Source: Gaiellasilicea sp963763755 (GTDB lineage: Bacteria > Actinomycetota > Thermoleophilia > Gaiellales > Gaiellaceae). Taken from it: 64,000 nucleotides of DNA. Made by a program: the position numbers and the translations under genes. Shown here one piece after another: positions 43,987 through 53,886 of this stretch; the stretch's first letter is position 1, and each line of letters opens with the position of its first letter. The notes beneath the pieces were generated by a model. The model saw nothing but the letters and a program-made list of their open reading frames with translations. It made no database searches and was not told where the DNA came from. The DNA is taken from NCBI GenBank assembly GCA_963763755.1, contig CAVXQE010000012.1, positions 744,001 through 808,000 on the forward strand, given 5' to 3'.

Positions 43987-45170
43987 TCGAGCGTCTCCTC
44001 GCCGATCTCGACGTCGTGACCCTTGCGCGCGCCTGCCGCCTTGAGCACGGCCTCGAGCTCCTCGCCCTGCGGGGCATCGCCGATGATGCGGAACCCCCGG
44101 TCGGTGCGGTAGATCCGGTACGTGCGGCGCGCGGGCGGCTGCGGGCGGTATTCGAGGAACTCCGGTAGCGCGGGCGCATCCTCTGCCCTCGGCTCCGGCG
44201 CGGCGGGACAGAGCCGGAAGAGCGCGAGCTTGAGGTCCTCGATCCCGGCGCCGGTCGCGCAGGAGACGGGAAAGACGCCGACGATCCGCTCGTCCTCGAC
44301 CGGGAAGACGGGAAGCTCGGGCAGCAGATCGATCTTGTTCAGCACGATCGCCTGCGGCCGCTCGTCCAGGCCGGCTCCGTAGAGCGCAAGCTCGCTGTCG
44401 ATCGTCCGGAAGCGCTCCTCGACGTCCTCTTCGGACGCATCGATGACGTGCAGGAGCAGCCGGGCGCGCTCGAGGTGGGCGAGGAACTCGTGCCCGAGCC
44501 CGATCCCCTCGCTCGCGCCCTCGATCAAGCCGGGGACGTCGGCGACGGTGAGCTGGGCGCCGTCCGGCGACTCGACGGTCCCGAGCACGGGAGCGAGCGT
44601 CGTGAACGGGTAGTCGGCGACCTTCGGCTTCGCGTTCGAGATGCGGCGGAGAAGCGAGGACTTGCCGGCGTTCGGGAGACCGGCCATCGCGGCGTCGGCC
44701 AGGAGCTTCAGCCGCAGCTCCACCTCCGTCTCGTCCGGCGGCTCCCCCACCTCGGCGAAGCGCGGCGCCTGCCGGGTCGGCGTCGCGTAGCGCGCGTTGC
44801 CGCGGCCGCCGTTTCCGCCCCGCGCGAGCACGACACGCGAGTCCGGCCGAATGAGGTCCGCGATCAGGTCGCCCTCGACACCGTAGGCCTGCGTGCCGAC
44901 GGGAACGGCGAGCTCGACGGTCTCACCGTCGGCGCCGTGCTTGCGGGCACCGCGTCCGGGCTCGCCACGGCCGGCTTTGAACTTCGTCTTCGCGCGGAAC
45001 GACGAGAGATCTCGGAGAGCGGGATCCGCGACGAGCAGCACGTCGCCACCGCGCCCGCCGTCACCGCCGTCTGGCCCGCCCTTCGGGACGTGCTTCTCGC
45101 GCCGGAAGCTCAGGCCTCCGTCGCCGCCGCGGCCCGCCAGCACCTCGATGCGGGCGCGATCATGGAACAT
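43977..45170 (-). CDS. obgE: GTPase Obg/CgtA
   Basis: A 397-residue GTPase needed for large-subunit assembly and stress control. The N-terminal Obg fold is glycine rich (RGGDGGLSFRREKHVPKGGP). The GTPase domain has the P-loop GLPNAGKSSLL, switch YPFTTLAPVLG, DVPGLIEGA and NKID. A C-terminal OCT domain (about 70 residues, TYRIYRTDRGFRI) is present. It lies between rpmA and nadD with 6-base and overlapping junctions, as in most actinobacteria. Confidence 0.95.
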   Translation of the reverse strand: MFHDRARIEVLAGRGGDGGLSFRREKHVPKGGPDGGDGGRGGDVLLVADPALRDLSSFRAKTKFKAGRGEPGRGARKHGADGETVELAVPVGTQAYGVEGDLIADLIRPDSRVVLARGGNGGRGNARYATPTRQAPRFAEVGEPPDETEVELRLKLLADAAMAGLPNAGKSSLLRRISNAKPKVADYPFTTLAPVLGTVESPDGAQLTVADVPGLIEGASEGIGLGHEFLAHLERARLLLHVIDASEEDVEERFRTIDSELALYGAGLDERPQAIVLNKIDLLPELPVFPVEDERIVGVFPVSCATGAGIEDLKLALFRLCPAAPEPRAEDAPALPEFLEYRPQPPARRTYRIYRTDRGFRIIGDAPQGEELEAVLKAAGARKGHDVEIGEETLEWQ

Positions 45171-45176
45171 GAGACG

Positions 45177-45452
45177 CTAGTTCTTGGCGTCGTCGGCGGG
45201 CGCATCGCCCGCGACCGAGATGAACCGCTTCTCGCCGGACGTGCGGAACTCGACGGTTCCCTCACGGACGGCGAAGATCGTGTCGTCACGGCCGATGTCC
45301 GTGCCGGGGCCGGGGCGGAACCGCGTGCCGCGCTGGCGCACGATGATCATCCCGGACTTGACCTTCTCTCCGCCGAAGACCTTGACGCCGAGTCGCTTCG
45401 CGTTCGAGTCGCGACCGTTGCGGGAGGAACCGAGACCTTTCTTGTGAGCCAT
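45177..45452 (-). CDS. rpmA: 50S ribosomal protein L27
   Basis: A 91-residue basic protein starting MAHKKGLGSSRNGRDSNAKR, the conserved N-terminus of L27 that reaches toward the peptidyl-transferase centre. GGEKVKSGMIIVRQRGTRF follows. The start ATG overlaps the rplU TAA by one base. Its tail is slightly longer than typical (GDAPADDAKN). Confidence 0.96.
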   Translation of the reverse strand: MAHKKGLGSSRNGRDSNAKRLGVKVFGGEKVKSGMIIVRQRGTRFRPGPGTDIGRDDTIFAVREGTVEFRTSGEKRFISVAGDAPADDAKN

Positions 45453-46039
45453 TAGTCGCTCTCCTTCTCTGCGAGCACGCTCTCGATTGCGGCGAGAGCG
45501 CCCTTGCGCTTGCCGTGAGCCTGCTCGTACTCGAGCGCCGCCTCGAGCATGGGACGGTTCCACTCGGGGGCATGCTCCTTGATTACGGCGACGGTCATCT
45601 CCTCGTAGCCCACGGGCATGCCCTTGACGTGATCCTCGGAGGGAGCCGCTGCTTCGCTCTTCTTCGCGGCCGGAGTCCCGCTCTTCGTCTCTGCCTTGGG
45701 CTCTGCTTTTGGCTCTGTCTTCGCCGGGGCGCTCTTCTTGCCGCCGATCGACTCGATCTCGATCTGCGACAGGCTCGCGCGGAAGCCGGTGTGCTTCTTG
45801 TAGCCGTTCTTCGGGCGGTACTTGCCGATCCGGATCTTCTCGCCCTTCACGTCTGCGACCACGCGCGCCGTGACCGTCGCGCTGGGAGAGAGATCGGTGC
45901 CACCGTCGCCGCCGATGAGGAGCACGGTGGGCTGGAACGTGTTTCCCTCACCGTGCTTGAGCCGGTCCACGAGCAACTTCTCGCCCTCGTGGACGCGGTA
46001 TTGCTTGCCGCCGACGGCGATGATCGCGTAGGTGTTCAT
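45452..46039 (-). CDS. rplU: 50S ribosomal protein L21 with C-terminal extension
   Basis: A 195-residue protein. The first ~105 residues are normal L21 (MNTYAIIAVGGKQYRV, DVKGEKIRIGKYRPKNGYKK, HTGFRASLSQIEI). A lysine/alanine-rich linker follows (TEPKAEPKAETKSG), and then a folded-looking segment of about 55 residues (GYEEMTVAVIKEHAPEW, ALEYEQAHGKRKGALAAIES). This extension roughly doubles the usual length. It overlaps rpmA by one base. Confidence 0.94.
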   Translation of the reverse strand: MNTYAIIAVGGKQYRVHEGEKLLVDRLKHGEGNTFQPTVLLIGGDGGTDLSPSATVTARVVADVKGEKIRIGKYRPKNGYKKHTGFRASLSQIEIESIGGKKSAPAKTEPKAEPKAETKSGTPAAKKSEAAAPSEDHVKGMPVGYEEMTVAVIKEHAPEWNRPMLEAALEYEQAHGKRKGALAAIESVLAEKESD

Positions 46040-46088
46040 AAGCGTAGGAAACGCGGGCAGAGGCCCGCGAGCCGATCGATTGTAGCGA

Positions 46089-48958
46089 TTACGCGTCCAG
46101 GTCGTCGAGCCATTCCGACATCGGTACGTAGTCGTCCGTGGCCGGCTCGGAGCCGTTCCCGGCGGCTTCGGGCTCGGCGGTGACGACCGGTTCGTCCGGC
46201 GCCTCGGCGCCGTTCTCACTCGCTACCGCTGCTGCTCCGACGGCTGCTGCGGGCTTCTTGCGATTGCGTCCGCCGCGCGAGCCGCGGCGTGTCTTCTTCT
46301 TCACGGGCACCGCGCCACCATCGTCGCTGCTCTCGCTCTCGACCGAATCGGCAACGGCCTCGGCCGGCTCGCCGCCGTCCTCGGCCACCGTCGGCTCCGG
46401 CTTGGGCTTCGGCTTCTGAGCAGGTCGCCGCCGCGCAGGCTTCTCGTCGTCGCCGAGCTCGAAGTCGGGAACGTGGATGCGGGGGGCAGCGGGCGAGGGA
46501 GCCTCGGCCTGGGTGTGCTCGACGTCGGCGGTCTCCCCTGCTTCCACGACGGCTTCCTCGGCGCCTTCGACGGCTGCGCCGGCCGGCTTCTTCTTCCGGT
46601 TGCGGCCGCCGCGCGAGCCGCGCCGCGTCTTCTTCTTCACGGGTGCGCCGTCGGCCGCGGGACGACCGTCTCGCCCTCGATCGCCTCCGCCGGCTCGTCC
46701 TCGGGCTCGTCGTCGACCTCCACTTCGCCGAGCTGCACTTCGCCGAGCTCGAGCTCGACCGGTTCGTCGGCCGGCGCAGCGGACGCTGCCGTCTCTTCGA
46801 CCCGCTCGGTCTCCTCGGCCTCCAGCTCGGTCGCCTTCTTGGCGCGACTCGGGGCGCGTGTGGGTTTCTCGGCCTCGCTCTCGAACGTGATCGGCTCCGC
46901 GGGCTTCTCCGTGGCCGCGAGCAACGCTGCGTAGGCGACGCCGTCGAGCACGCGCTCGACGCGCACCTTGGCCTTCTTGCCGACGAGCTTCGCGGCTCCG
47001 CCGACGACGACATCGAGTCCGTCGAGCTTTCCGGCCGCAGAGCCGGCGTCGTGCTTGTCGACCTCGACCAGCTTCACCTCGATCTCGGCTCCCTCGGCGA
47101 TCGGCGCCTCGGGCTGCAGGTCGACGAGCTTGCCCTCGGCGAGGACGGCCGCGTGGTCGGCGTGGACGCCTTCCTTGGGCACGAGGAAGAACCGCTTCTT
47201 GGCCGCCTCCTCGATCTCGGCGAGCCGCTTGCCGCCGGCTCCGAGCAGGAGCGACGCGGTCTTCGGGCTCACCTCGATCCGGAACGCCTGAGCGCGTGAC
47301 CCGGACGCGAGTGTGCGAAGGCGCCTCTCGACCTCGAGCGCCGCAGAGGCCTCGGAGAGAACGATGCCGTCACCGGCGCAGGTCGGGCACTTCTTGGTGA
47401 GGATCTCGCGCGGGCCATCGGTGACGTTCTGCCGTGTCATCTCGACGAGCCCGAGCGGTGAGATCTCGACCACGTAGGTCTTCGTCCGGTCACGCTCGAG
47501 CTCGGTGCGGAGCGCCTCCTCGACGGTCGCCCGGTTCTTCGGGTTCGCCATGTCGATGAAGTCGATGACGATGATCCCGCCGATGTCGCGCAGCCGCAGT
47601 TGGCGCACGACCTCCTTCACCGCTTCGAGGTTGTTCTTCGTGATCGTGTCCTCGAGCCGGCCGGTGGAGTTCTTCGAGCGGGAGCCGACGAAGCGGCCGG
47701 TGTTCACGTCGATGACGGTGAACGCCTCGGCGTAGTCGAAGACGAGGTAGCCGCCGGAGGGAAGATCGACGCGCCGGTTGAGCGTGGAGCGGATCTCGGC
47801 GTCGACGCCCGTCCCTTCGAAGAGCGGGGTCTTCTCCTTGTAGTGCTGCACGCGCTCGAGCATGTGCGGCGAGGTCTTCTTCAGGTAGCCGACGATGCGC
47901 TTGTACGTCCGCTCGTGGTCGATCAGCGCGCTCTCGAAGTCGCCGGCGAAGAGGTCGCGGACGATCCGGAGCGGCAGCTCCGCCTCCTGGTACACGAGTG
48001 CGGGCGCCTTGCTGGTCTTGGCCTTCGCCTGGATGTTCTTCCAGAGCCGCTGCAGGAAGACGAGGTCGCGCTCGATGTCCTCGGCGGACGCGCCCTCGGC
48101 GGCGGTGCGGACGATGATGCCGCCTTCCTTGGCGTCGAGGTTCTTGATGATGTCCTTGAGGCGGGTGCGCTCGCCGTCGTCGAGCCGGCGCGAGACGCCG
48201 AGCCCCTCGCCCTGCGGGACGAACACGAGGAAGCGGCCGGGCAGCGAGATCTCGGTCGTGAGCCGCGCGCCCTTCGTCTTCATCGGGTCCTTCACGGCCT
48301 GCACCATGATCTGCTGGCCGCGGGCGATCAGGTCGGTGATCTTCTTGCCGTGCCGCTTGCCCTCGAGCTCGGGCACGACGATCTCGTCGACGTACAGGAA
48401 GCCGTTCTTCTCCAGTCCGATCTCGACGAACGCGGCCTCCATGCCCGGCAGCACGTTGTCGACGGTGCCGAGGTAGATGTTCCCGGCGATCGAGCGACGC
48501 TCGGGCCGCTCGAGATAGACCTCGGCGACGCGATCGTCCTCGACGATCGCGACGCGCTGCTCGCCGACGTCGACGGAGATCAGCAGCTCGCGCTTCGCTT
48601 TCGGCAGCGGCGCGCGCTTCTGCGGCACGCGGCGGCGGTTGCCCTGCTGGTTGGCGCGGCGTTCCTGGCGCTGGCTGCGCTCGGGTGCCTTGCGCTCCCG
48701 CTTCGCGGGCTGCGGCTTCAGCTCGGGCTTCTCGTCGACCTTCTCGGCGCTCGCGACGGTGGCGCCGGTGCCGGGCTTCTTGCGCCCGCGCCCGCCACGG
48801 CTACCGCGGCTGCGTCGCTTGGCTGGATCGGTTGTCGCCCCGGCCTGCGCCGTGGCGGTGGACTGCTCAGCTTGTGATGGCTGCGGTGCTGGCGCGGGCG
48901 CGACGGGCGCCTGCTGTTCGGTCGTTTCCTTGCGCTTTCTTCGAAACCAGGGTGACAA
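46089..48958 (-). CDS. Ribonuclease E/G family endoribonuclease (frameshift near 46655)
   Basis: About 955 residues when restored. The N-terminal region is basic and disordered (including RRSRGSRGGRGRKK), then an S1-containing catalytic domain (KRELLISVDVGEQRVAIVED, GNIYLGTVDNVLPGMEAAFV), DNase I-like part with IVIDFIDMANPKNR, zinc-link CPTCAGDG, and an acidic tail. The first frame stops at 46637, and the frame reading on from 46640 begins with another KKTRRGSRGGRNRKK segment. A missing base near 46655 joins the two as ADGAPVKKK. Processes rRNA and mRNA. Confidence 0.88.
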
Positions 48959-49078
48959 ATGCTTCTCCTAAAATGAGCGCGCGCAGAAACACGGCCGCGG
49001 AAGCGGCCGGTCGCGCGCTGCGTGTGGTGGTGAAAAACGTAGGCATTGCCTGAAGACAGGCTAGCAGCCGTCCCGGAG

Positions 49079-49100
49079 CCCCGCGGAGCGCTTCGCGGGG
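49079..49100 (-). terminator. Hairpin terminator after a small minus-strand gene
   Basis: A 7-bp stem (ccccgcg / cgcgggg) with an 8-base loop lies just past the stop of the 65-residue gene ending at 49108. It separates the cell-shape cluster from the RNase E/G unit. Confidence 0.5.
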
Positions 49101-49107
49101 TCGGAGC

Positions 49108-49305
49108 CTAGGCAGCCGTTGCAGGGCGAAGCCGTGCGCGGCGGGCGCGAACGGCTCGCAGCCGCTGGGAGAGGCGGGCCCAGGCCCAGGGCTCGACCTC
49201 GGCGTAGCGCGTCTCGTTTTGCGCTCTCGTCGACTCGAGATACTCGAACCAGGCGTCGGCCTCTTCGATCATCAGCAATTCCTCGGCGTGCTCGGAACCA
49301 GCCAT
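49108..49305 (-). CDS. Small hypothetical protein (65 residues)
   Basis: A 65-residue protein: acidic N-terminus (MAGSEHAEELLMIEEADAWF), central EYLESTRAQNETRYAEVEPW and a basic C-terminus (ARLSQRLRAVRARRARLRP). The ATG at 49305 is favoured by a strong GGAGGGAGG site. It follows the DUF697-like gene by about 55 bases. No known motif; function unknown. Confidence 0.6.
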   Translation of the reverse strand: MAGSEHAEELLMIEEADAWFEYLESTRAQNETRYAEVEPWAWARLSQRLRAVRARRARLRPATAA

Positions 49306-49362
49306 TTCGCCTCCCTCCAGGTCGGGTTCCCAGAACACTAGGACCCCGCCCGGACAGCATGG

Positions 49363-50148
49363 CTAGCGTCTCTGCTTTTCCCCCGCAACCATGTGGAAAT
49401 AGCGGTGCGCGGCCTCGCCGACGGCACGGGTGCCCGTGTACGCGACCGTGCCCTTCACAAGCCAGCCGGCCACGGGAATTGCGCCGACCAACTGGCGGGC
49501 GACTGTACGGAACCCGAGCCCGGCGCCGATCGTCGCGAGCACCTCGGGCCAGCGATCCTGGTCGGCCTCGACCCCGTGTGCGGCCGCGAGCCGAAGGACG
49601 AGCCGGATCTGGTTCAGCGTCAGCACCGGGAAGTCTGCGCCCGGGACGAAGATCGCCACCCCGGCGATCGCATTCTGGCGCGAGAACCTCTCGATCAGCA
49701 CCTCGCTCAACGGCTCGCGGATCGCCGGCAGCCTCGCGGCGAGCCCGGTGCCGGACTCCTTGAGCCGGGCCGCGATGACGTGGGCGATCTCCTCGGCCGG
49801 GAAGCCCGAGCCGGGCGCGCACATGACGACCTCGGTCGCGAGGACGTACGGGATGTCGTAGACCTCGGTGCCGGTCTGCACGGCAATGACCGGCACCTTC
49901 GCCCGGTCGGCCTCGCGCAGCAGCTTCTCGTCCTCGGCTGTCGGAGCACCGGCCAGCACCCGCACGAAGACGGCCCCGTCCTCGGGCCTGCCGTCGACAC
50001 GCACCGCACCCGGAGCCGCGCCGCGCGAGAGCTCCTTTTCGAGCTGTGCCGCGAGCGGACCGCTGAGGACCAGCGGCCGCGTGTCCTCGGCCGCGATCCG
50101 CAGCTCCTTCACCAGGCCCCAGAGGGCCATTGGGCTCACCTTGGCCAT
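49363..50148 (-). CDS. DUF697-like membrane-associated protein
   Basis: A 261-residue protein. The N-terminal half resembles a nucleotide-binding-type alpha/beta domain without a P-loop (AVFVRVLAGAPTAEDEKLL, KVPVIAVQTGTEVYDIPYV). The C-terminal half has two hydrophobic stretches (GVAIFVPGADFPVLTLNQIR and GFRTVARQLVGAIPVAGWLV), as in DUF697/YcjF proteins. It overlaps the rodA stop by one base and ends the cell-shape operon, which hints at a part in envelope growth. Function unproven. Confidence 0.6.
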   Translation of the reverse strand: MAKVSPMALWGLVKELRIAAEDTRPLVLSGPLAAQLEKELSRGAAPGAVRVDGRPEDGAVFVRVLAGAPTAEDEKLLREADRAKVPVIAVQTGTEVYDIPYVLATEVVMCAPGSGFPAEEIAHVIAARLKESGTGLAARLPAIREPLSEVLIERFSRQNAIAGVAIFVPGADFPVLTLNQIRLVLRLAAAHGVEADQDRWPEVLATIGAGLGFRTVARQLVGAIPVAGWLVKGTVAYTGTRAVGEAAHRYFHMVAGEKQRR

Positions 50149-51332
50149 CAGCGCGGGCGGCGGCGACCCTGATGGCCGCGCGCGTGGATCGATTGCAGGA
50201 CACCGATCGCGATCAGGTTCGCAACCATCGACGAGCCGCCGACGGTGACGAACGGGAGCGGGATGCCGGTCACGGGAGCGATTCCCATCGTCATGCCCAC
50301 GTTGACGAAGATCTGGAAGAGGAAGGCGATCACGATCCCGCCGGCCACGATCGCGCTGAACGCGTCGCGGGCGACTGCGATCACACGCAGGCCGCGCCAG
50401 ACGACCAGCAGGTAGAGGCCGAGCAGAACCGCGGCGCCGAAGAAGCCCCGCTGCTCGGCGAGCGCGGCGAAGACGAAGTCGGTGTGGTGCTCGGGGAGAT
50501 AGTCGAGACGCGTCTGCGTCGCGCCCTCGACACCGCGGCCGTCCAGTCCGCCTGAGCCGACCGCCGTGATCGACTGGGTGACGTTGTACGTCGCGCCGGA
50601 CGGATCGCTGTCGGGATTCGTGAAACCCGTCAGACGGGCGGTCTGGTACGGCTGGAGGATTTCGATCCCGGCGCCGGGCAGGAACCAGACGACGCTGGCG
50701 ATCACGAGCGCACCGATCGACGCGAGGATGGCGAGGTGGCTCCAGCGGATGCCGGCCACGAACAGGCAGGCTGCGACCGCGGCCGTGTAGACCAGCGCGG
50801 TGCCGAGATCCGGTTGCTTGAAGACGAGGAAGATCGGCACGAGCGCAAGGCCGACCGTCTGCAGAACGACCTTCGGCTCGTGCAGTCTCCGGGCACGGTC
50901 GGCGAGGAAGCCCGCCAGCGCGAGCACGAAGAGCAGCTTGCCGAACTCGGATGGCTGGAGCTGGAAGCCACCGAGCTCGATCCACCGCTTCGAGCCGCGC
51001 GTCGTGTCCCCGAGCGGGAAGACGAGGAGCATCAGGAGCAGGGTCACGGCGTAGATGCCCTTCTGTGCGCGGCGGTACCGGTCCGGGTCGATTGCGAGGG
51101 CGACGATGAACCCGACGAACCCGAGGCCGGCGGCGATCGCCTGACGCATCACGTAGTAGTTCTCGTTGCCGACGACGTCGTGGCGCGTGATTCCCGCAAC
51201 GGCCCACAGCCCGTAGGCGACGATCGCGCCCACCGCGAGGAGCATCACCCAGTCGAGCCGGCGCAGGAAGCTGACGACGTCGACGCGCTCGCGGGAGATG
51301 CCGCGTGAGCCCGAGGAGGCGTAATCAATCAC
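50148..51332 (-). CDS. rodA: Rod-shape peptidoglycan polymerase RodA (SEDS family)
   Basis: A 394-residue SEDS membrane protein with about ten helices. Key SEDS text is present: GSKRWIELGGFQLQPSEFGK near residue 120, with the region around the essential Asp (DLGTALV), HHTDFVFAALAEQRGF, and the C-terminal GIPLPFVTVGGSSM. It polymerises lipid II glycan strands with its partner PBP2 (mrdA), whose stop it overlaps by eight bases. Confidence 0.94.
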   Translation of the reverse strand: MIDYASSGSRGISRERVDVVSFLRRLDWVMLLAVGAIVAYGLWAVAGITRHDVVGNENYYVMRQAIAAGLGFVGFIVALAIDPDRYRRAQKGIYAVTLLLMLLVFPLGDTTRGSKRWIELGGFQLQPSEFGKLLFVLALAGFLADRARRLHEPKVVLQTVGLALVPIFLVFKQPDLGTALVYTAAVAACLFVAGIRWSHLAILASIGALVIASVVWFLPGAGIEILQPYQTARLTGFTNPDSDPSGATYNVTQSITAVGSGGLDGRGVEGATQTRLDYLPEHHTDFVFAALAEQRGFFGAAVLLGLYLLVVWRGLRVIAVARDAFSAIVAGGIVIAFLFQIFVNVGMTMGIAPVTGIPLPFVTVGGSSMVANLIAIGVLQSIHARGHQGRRRPR

Positions 51333-53371
51333 TCGGGACGACCCCCTGGACGCCGGCCTTCTCCTGGAACCAGTACTCGAACAGCTTCAACGCCGCCGGC
51401 GCTGCGACAACGCCGCCGTGGCCGCCGTTCTCGATCACAGCGCAGACGACGATCGGCTGGCGTTTGAGGCCGGACGGGGTCACGTGCTCGTTCCCGTCGA
51501 ACGGTCCCCAGCCGCACCACCATGCCTGGTCCTCCTGGTGATCGAACGGATAGCCGGGGAGCGGGACGACCTTCTCGGCGGTCCCGGTCTTGCCGGCGAC
51601 CGGAACGGGGAAGCTGCCGAAGACCCCTGACGACGTGCCGTCCGCATCGTGCGTTGCCTGGTAGAGACCGTCGCGGACGACGGAGAGCGCCAGCGGATCG
51701 ACCTTGATCGCTTGCGGCGGCTTCGCCGGGAAGCCCTTGAGCGCGATCGGAGGAGAGCCGTCGTTGCTGGGCTGCTCCACCGACGACACGAGGTACGGCG
51801 TCACGAGATTGCCGCCGTTCGCGATCGCGGCGTAGAAGCGGGCCATCTGCAAGGGCGTGACGTTGATGTCCTTCTGCCCGATCGCCATCTGGATCAGGTC
51901 GCCCGGGTTCCACGCCTTGTCCCACGCGGTGCGACCGACACGCTTGCGCCAGGCGGGCGTCGGCAGGAGGCCTGCCGCCTCGCCGCCGATGTCGAGCCCG
52001 GGCGCCTGGCCGAATCCGAACTTCCGCGCCCACGCCTGCATCGCCGTCCAGTACTTCCGCTCGTGCTCACCGCGCGTGTAGTAGCGGTTGCCGATGTCGT
52101 AGAAATACGTGTCGCAGGACTGCGCGAGCGCGGTCGACAGCGACATCGGCGCGTTCATGAAGGGGTTCCAGTTCTTGAAGACCTGCTTGTCGAGCCCGTA
52201 CTCGGCCGACGGCGTGCACTGGATGTACTCGTACGGCGAGAGCAGCTCGTCCGAGATCGCCGCGAGCGCCGTCAGCGGCTTGAAGGTCGAGCCGGGCGGG
52301 TAGACGCCGGCGATCGCACGGTTGATGCCCGGGTAGTTGCGCTGCTTCGCGACAGACGCGGTTGATGAGCGGCTCGAGCTTCTTCGGGTCGACTCGGCCG
52401 ACGTAGACGGAGGGCTTGTACGTCGGGTTCGAGGCCATGGCGAGCACCGCCCCGTCGCGCGGGTCGAGCGCCACGATCGCGCCGCCGTTGGCGTTGAACT
52501 CGTCCTCCCCCTTCGCGAGCGCGATCCCCTCGCGGATCGCCCGCTCCGCTGCCCGCTGGAGGCCGACGTCGATCGTCAGGCGGACCGTCTTCCCCGGCGT
52601 CGCGGGCCGCCGGAGCTCGAACGCCCCCTGCGGGACTCCGAGCGAGTTGACCCGCAGCTGCGCGGCACCGGCGGTCCCTCGCAGGTACGTGTCGAACGCG
52701 GCTTCGACACCCGTCTTGCCGATCTTCTCACCACCGCGGTAGCCGTCCTTCTCCAGGCGCTTCAGCTCCTCCGGAGAGATCTCGCCGACGTAGCCGAGCA
52801 CCTGGGCAGCGAGCGTTCGGTACTCGTAGTTGCGCAGGTAGGTGCCGACGATCTCGACGCCGGGGAACTCGTCGCGGTGCTCCTTCAGGACCATCACCTG
52901 GTCCTCGTGCACGGCGGTCTTGACGAGGATCGGCGTGAGCGGGTCGTCCTTGCCCTCCTCGAGCGCCTTCGTCAGCCGCGGCAGCGGCACGCGCAGGATC
53001 GCCGAGAGCTTCTTGAACATCGCGTAGCGGCCTTCCTTCGGCAGGTCGGCCGTCCAGATCTGTACGGCGGTACCGGGCACGTTCGACACGATCGTCCGGC
53101 CGGTGCGGTCGACGATCGACCCCCGCGGAGCCTCGACCGGGACGGTGCGCAGCTGGTTGCTCTGCGCGGCGTTCAGGTAGCGGTCACCCGAGAGGACCTC
53201 GAGCGCCCAGAGGCGGAGGAAGAGGATGGCGAAGACGGCGAGCGCGAGGGCGGCGAGCACTCCGAGGCGCAGCGCGAGCTGCGGCGTGAAACGGTACGGC
53301 TCTGAGGTCCTCGGGTCGGGCGGCAGGAATCGCCGCGAGGGCGAGCGCCGTTCGGGGAACGAGCTAGCCAA
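51325..53371 (-). CDS. mrdA: Penicillin-binding protein 2 (MrdA), one frameshift
   Basis: About 680 residues when restored; the transpeptidase that cross-links peptidoglycan with RodA. The N-terminus has a membrane anchor, the pedestal domain (TVPVEAPRGSIVDRTGRTIV) and the start of the transpeptidase domain. One extra base at 52357 (plus strand) breaks the frame; beyond it reading resumes with the catalytic SxxK (STFK), SxN-type and KTG motifs (VPVAGKTGTAEKV). TTG start at 53371 overlaps the mreD stop. The break is most likely a sequencing error. Confidence 0.88.
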
Positions 53372-53886
53372 GGAGCCGCACCTCGGTCACGCGATCGTCG
53401 GGGGATCGCCCGGCGGAGCAGCGACCGGCAGAGCGAGAAGATTGCCCCGCCGAGGATCAGGTTGAGCGCGACACTCGGTAACAGTGTCTCGAAGAGGGCG
53501 CGCCTGGCGGAAACCTCTTCCCCGAGCAGGAAGTGGAGGCCGAAGCCGGCGAAGGCGATCGCGACCGTGAAGACGAGGATGGCGAGCAGAGGTGCGTGCG
53601 CCCGGTCGCGGCCGGTGGTCTCGCCGTAGCGGCCCGTCCAGTAGCCGGCCAACGCATAGAGCAGTGCCGTGACGCCGAGCGTGTCGAGGGTCACGATGTC
53701 GACGATCAGCCCGCCGAAGAACCCTGCGATGGCTCCCGCGACTGCGCCGCGGAGCAGGGCGATCGAGAGCAGCGCGAGCAGAAGCACGTCGGCGGCACCG
53801 CCCGCAACATCGAGCGACGCGACGAGCGTCACCTGCAGGAGCGCAGCCACGAAGACGATTGCGGCGAGGACGAGGTTGTCGCTCAC
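53364..53886 (-). CDS. mreD: Rod-shape-determining protein MreD, frameshift near the 3' end
   Basis: A roughly 173-residue membrane protein with five or six helices (LVLAAIVFVAALLQVTLVAS, and more to about residue 155). It is part of the elongasome with MreB and MreC. The frame changes near 53415 by one extra base; the corrected C-terminus reads GRSPDDRVTEVRLLG and stops at 53364, overlapping the mrdA TTG start. The uncorrected frame continues deep into mrdA and is rejected. The start overlaps the mreC stop. Confidence 0.85.

Noticed and set aside
52340..52375. Programmed frameshifting in mrdA
   Set aside because: No slippery run, pseudoknot or stimulatory signal is present, and similar breaks occur in many unrelated genes here.
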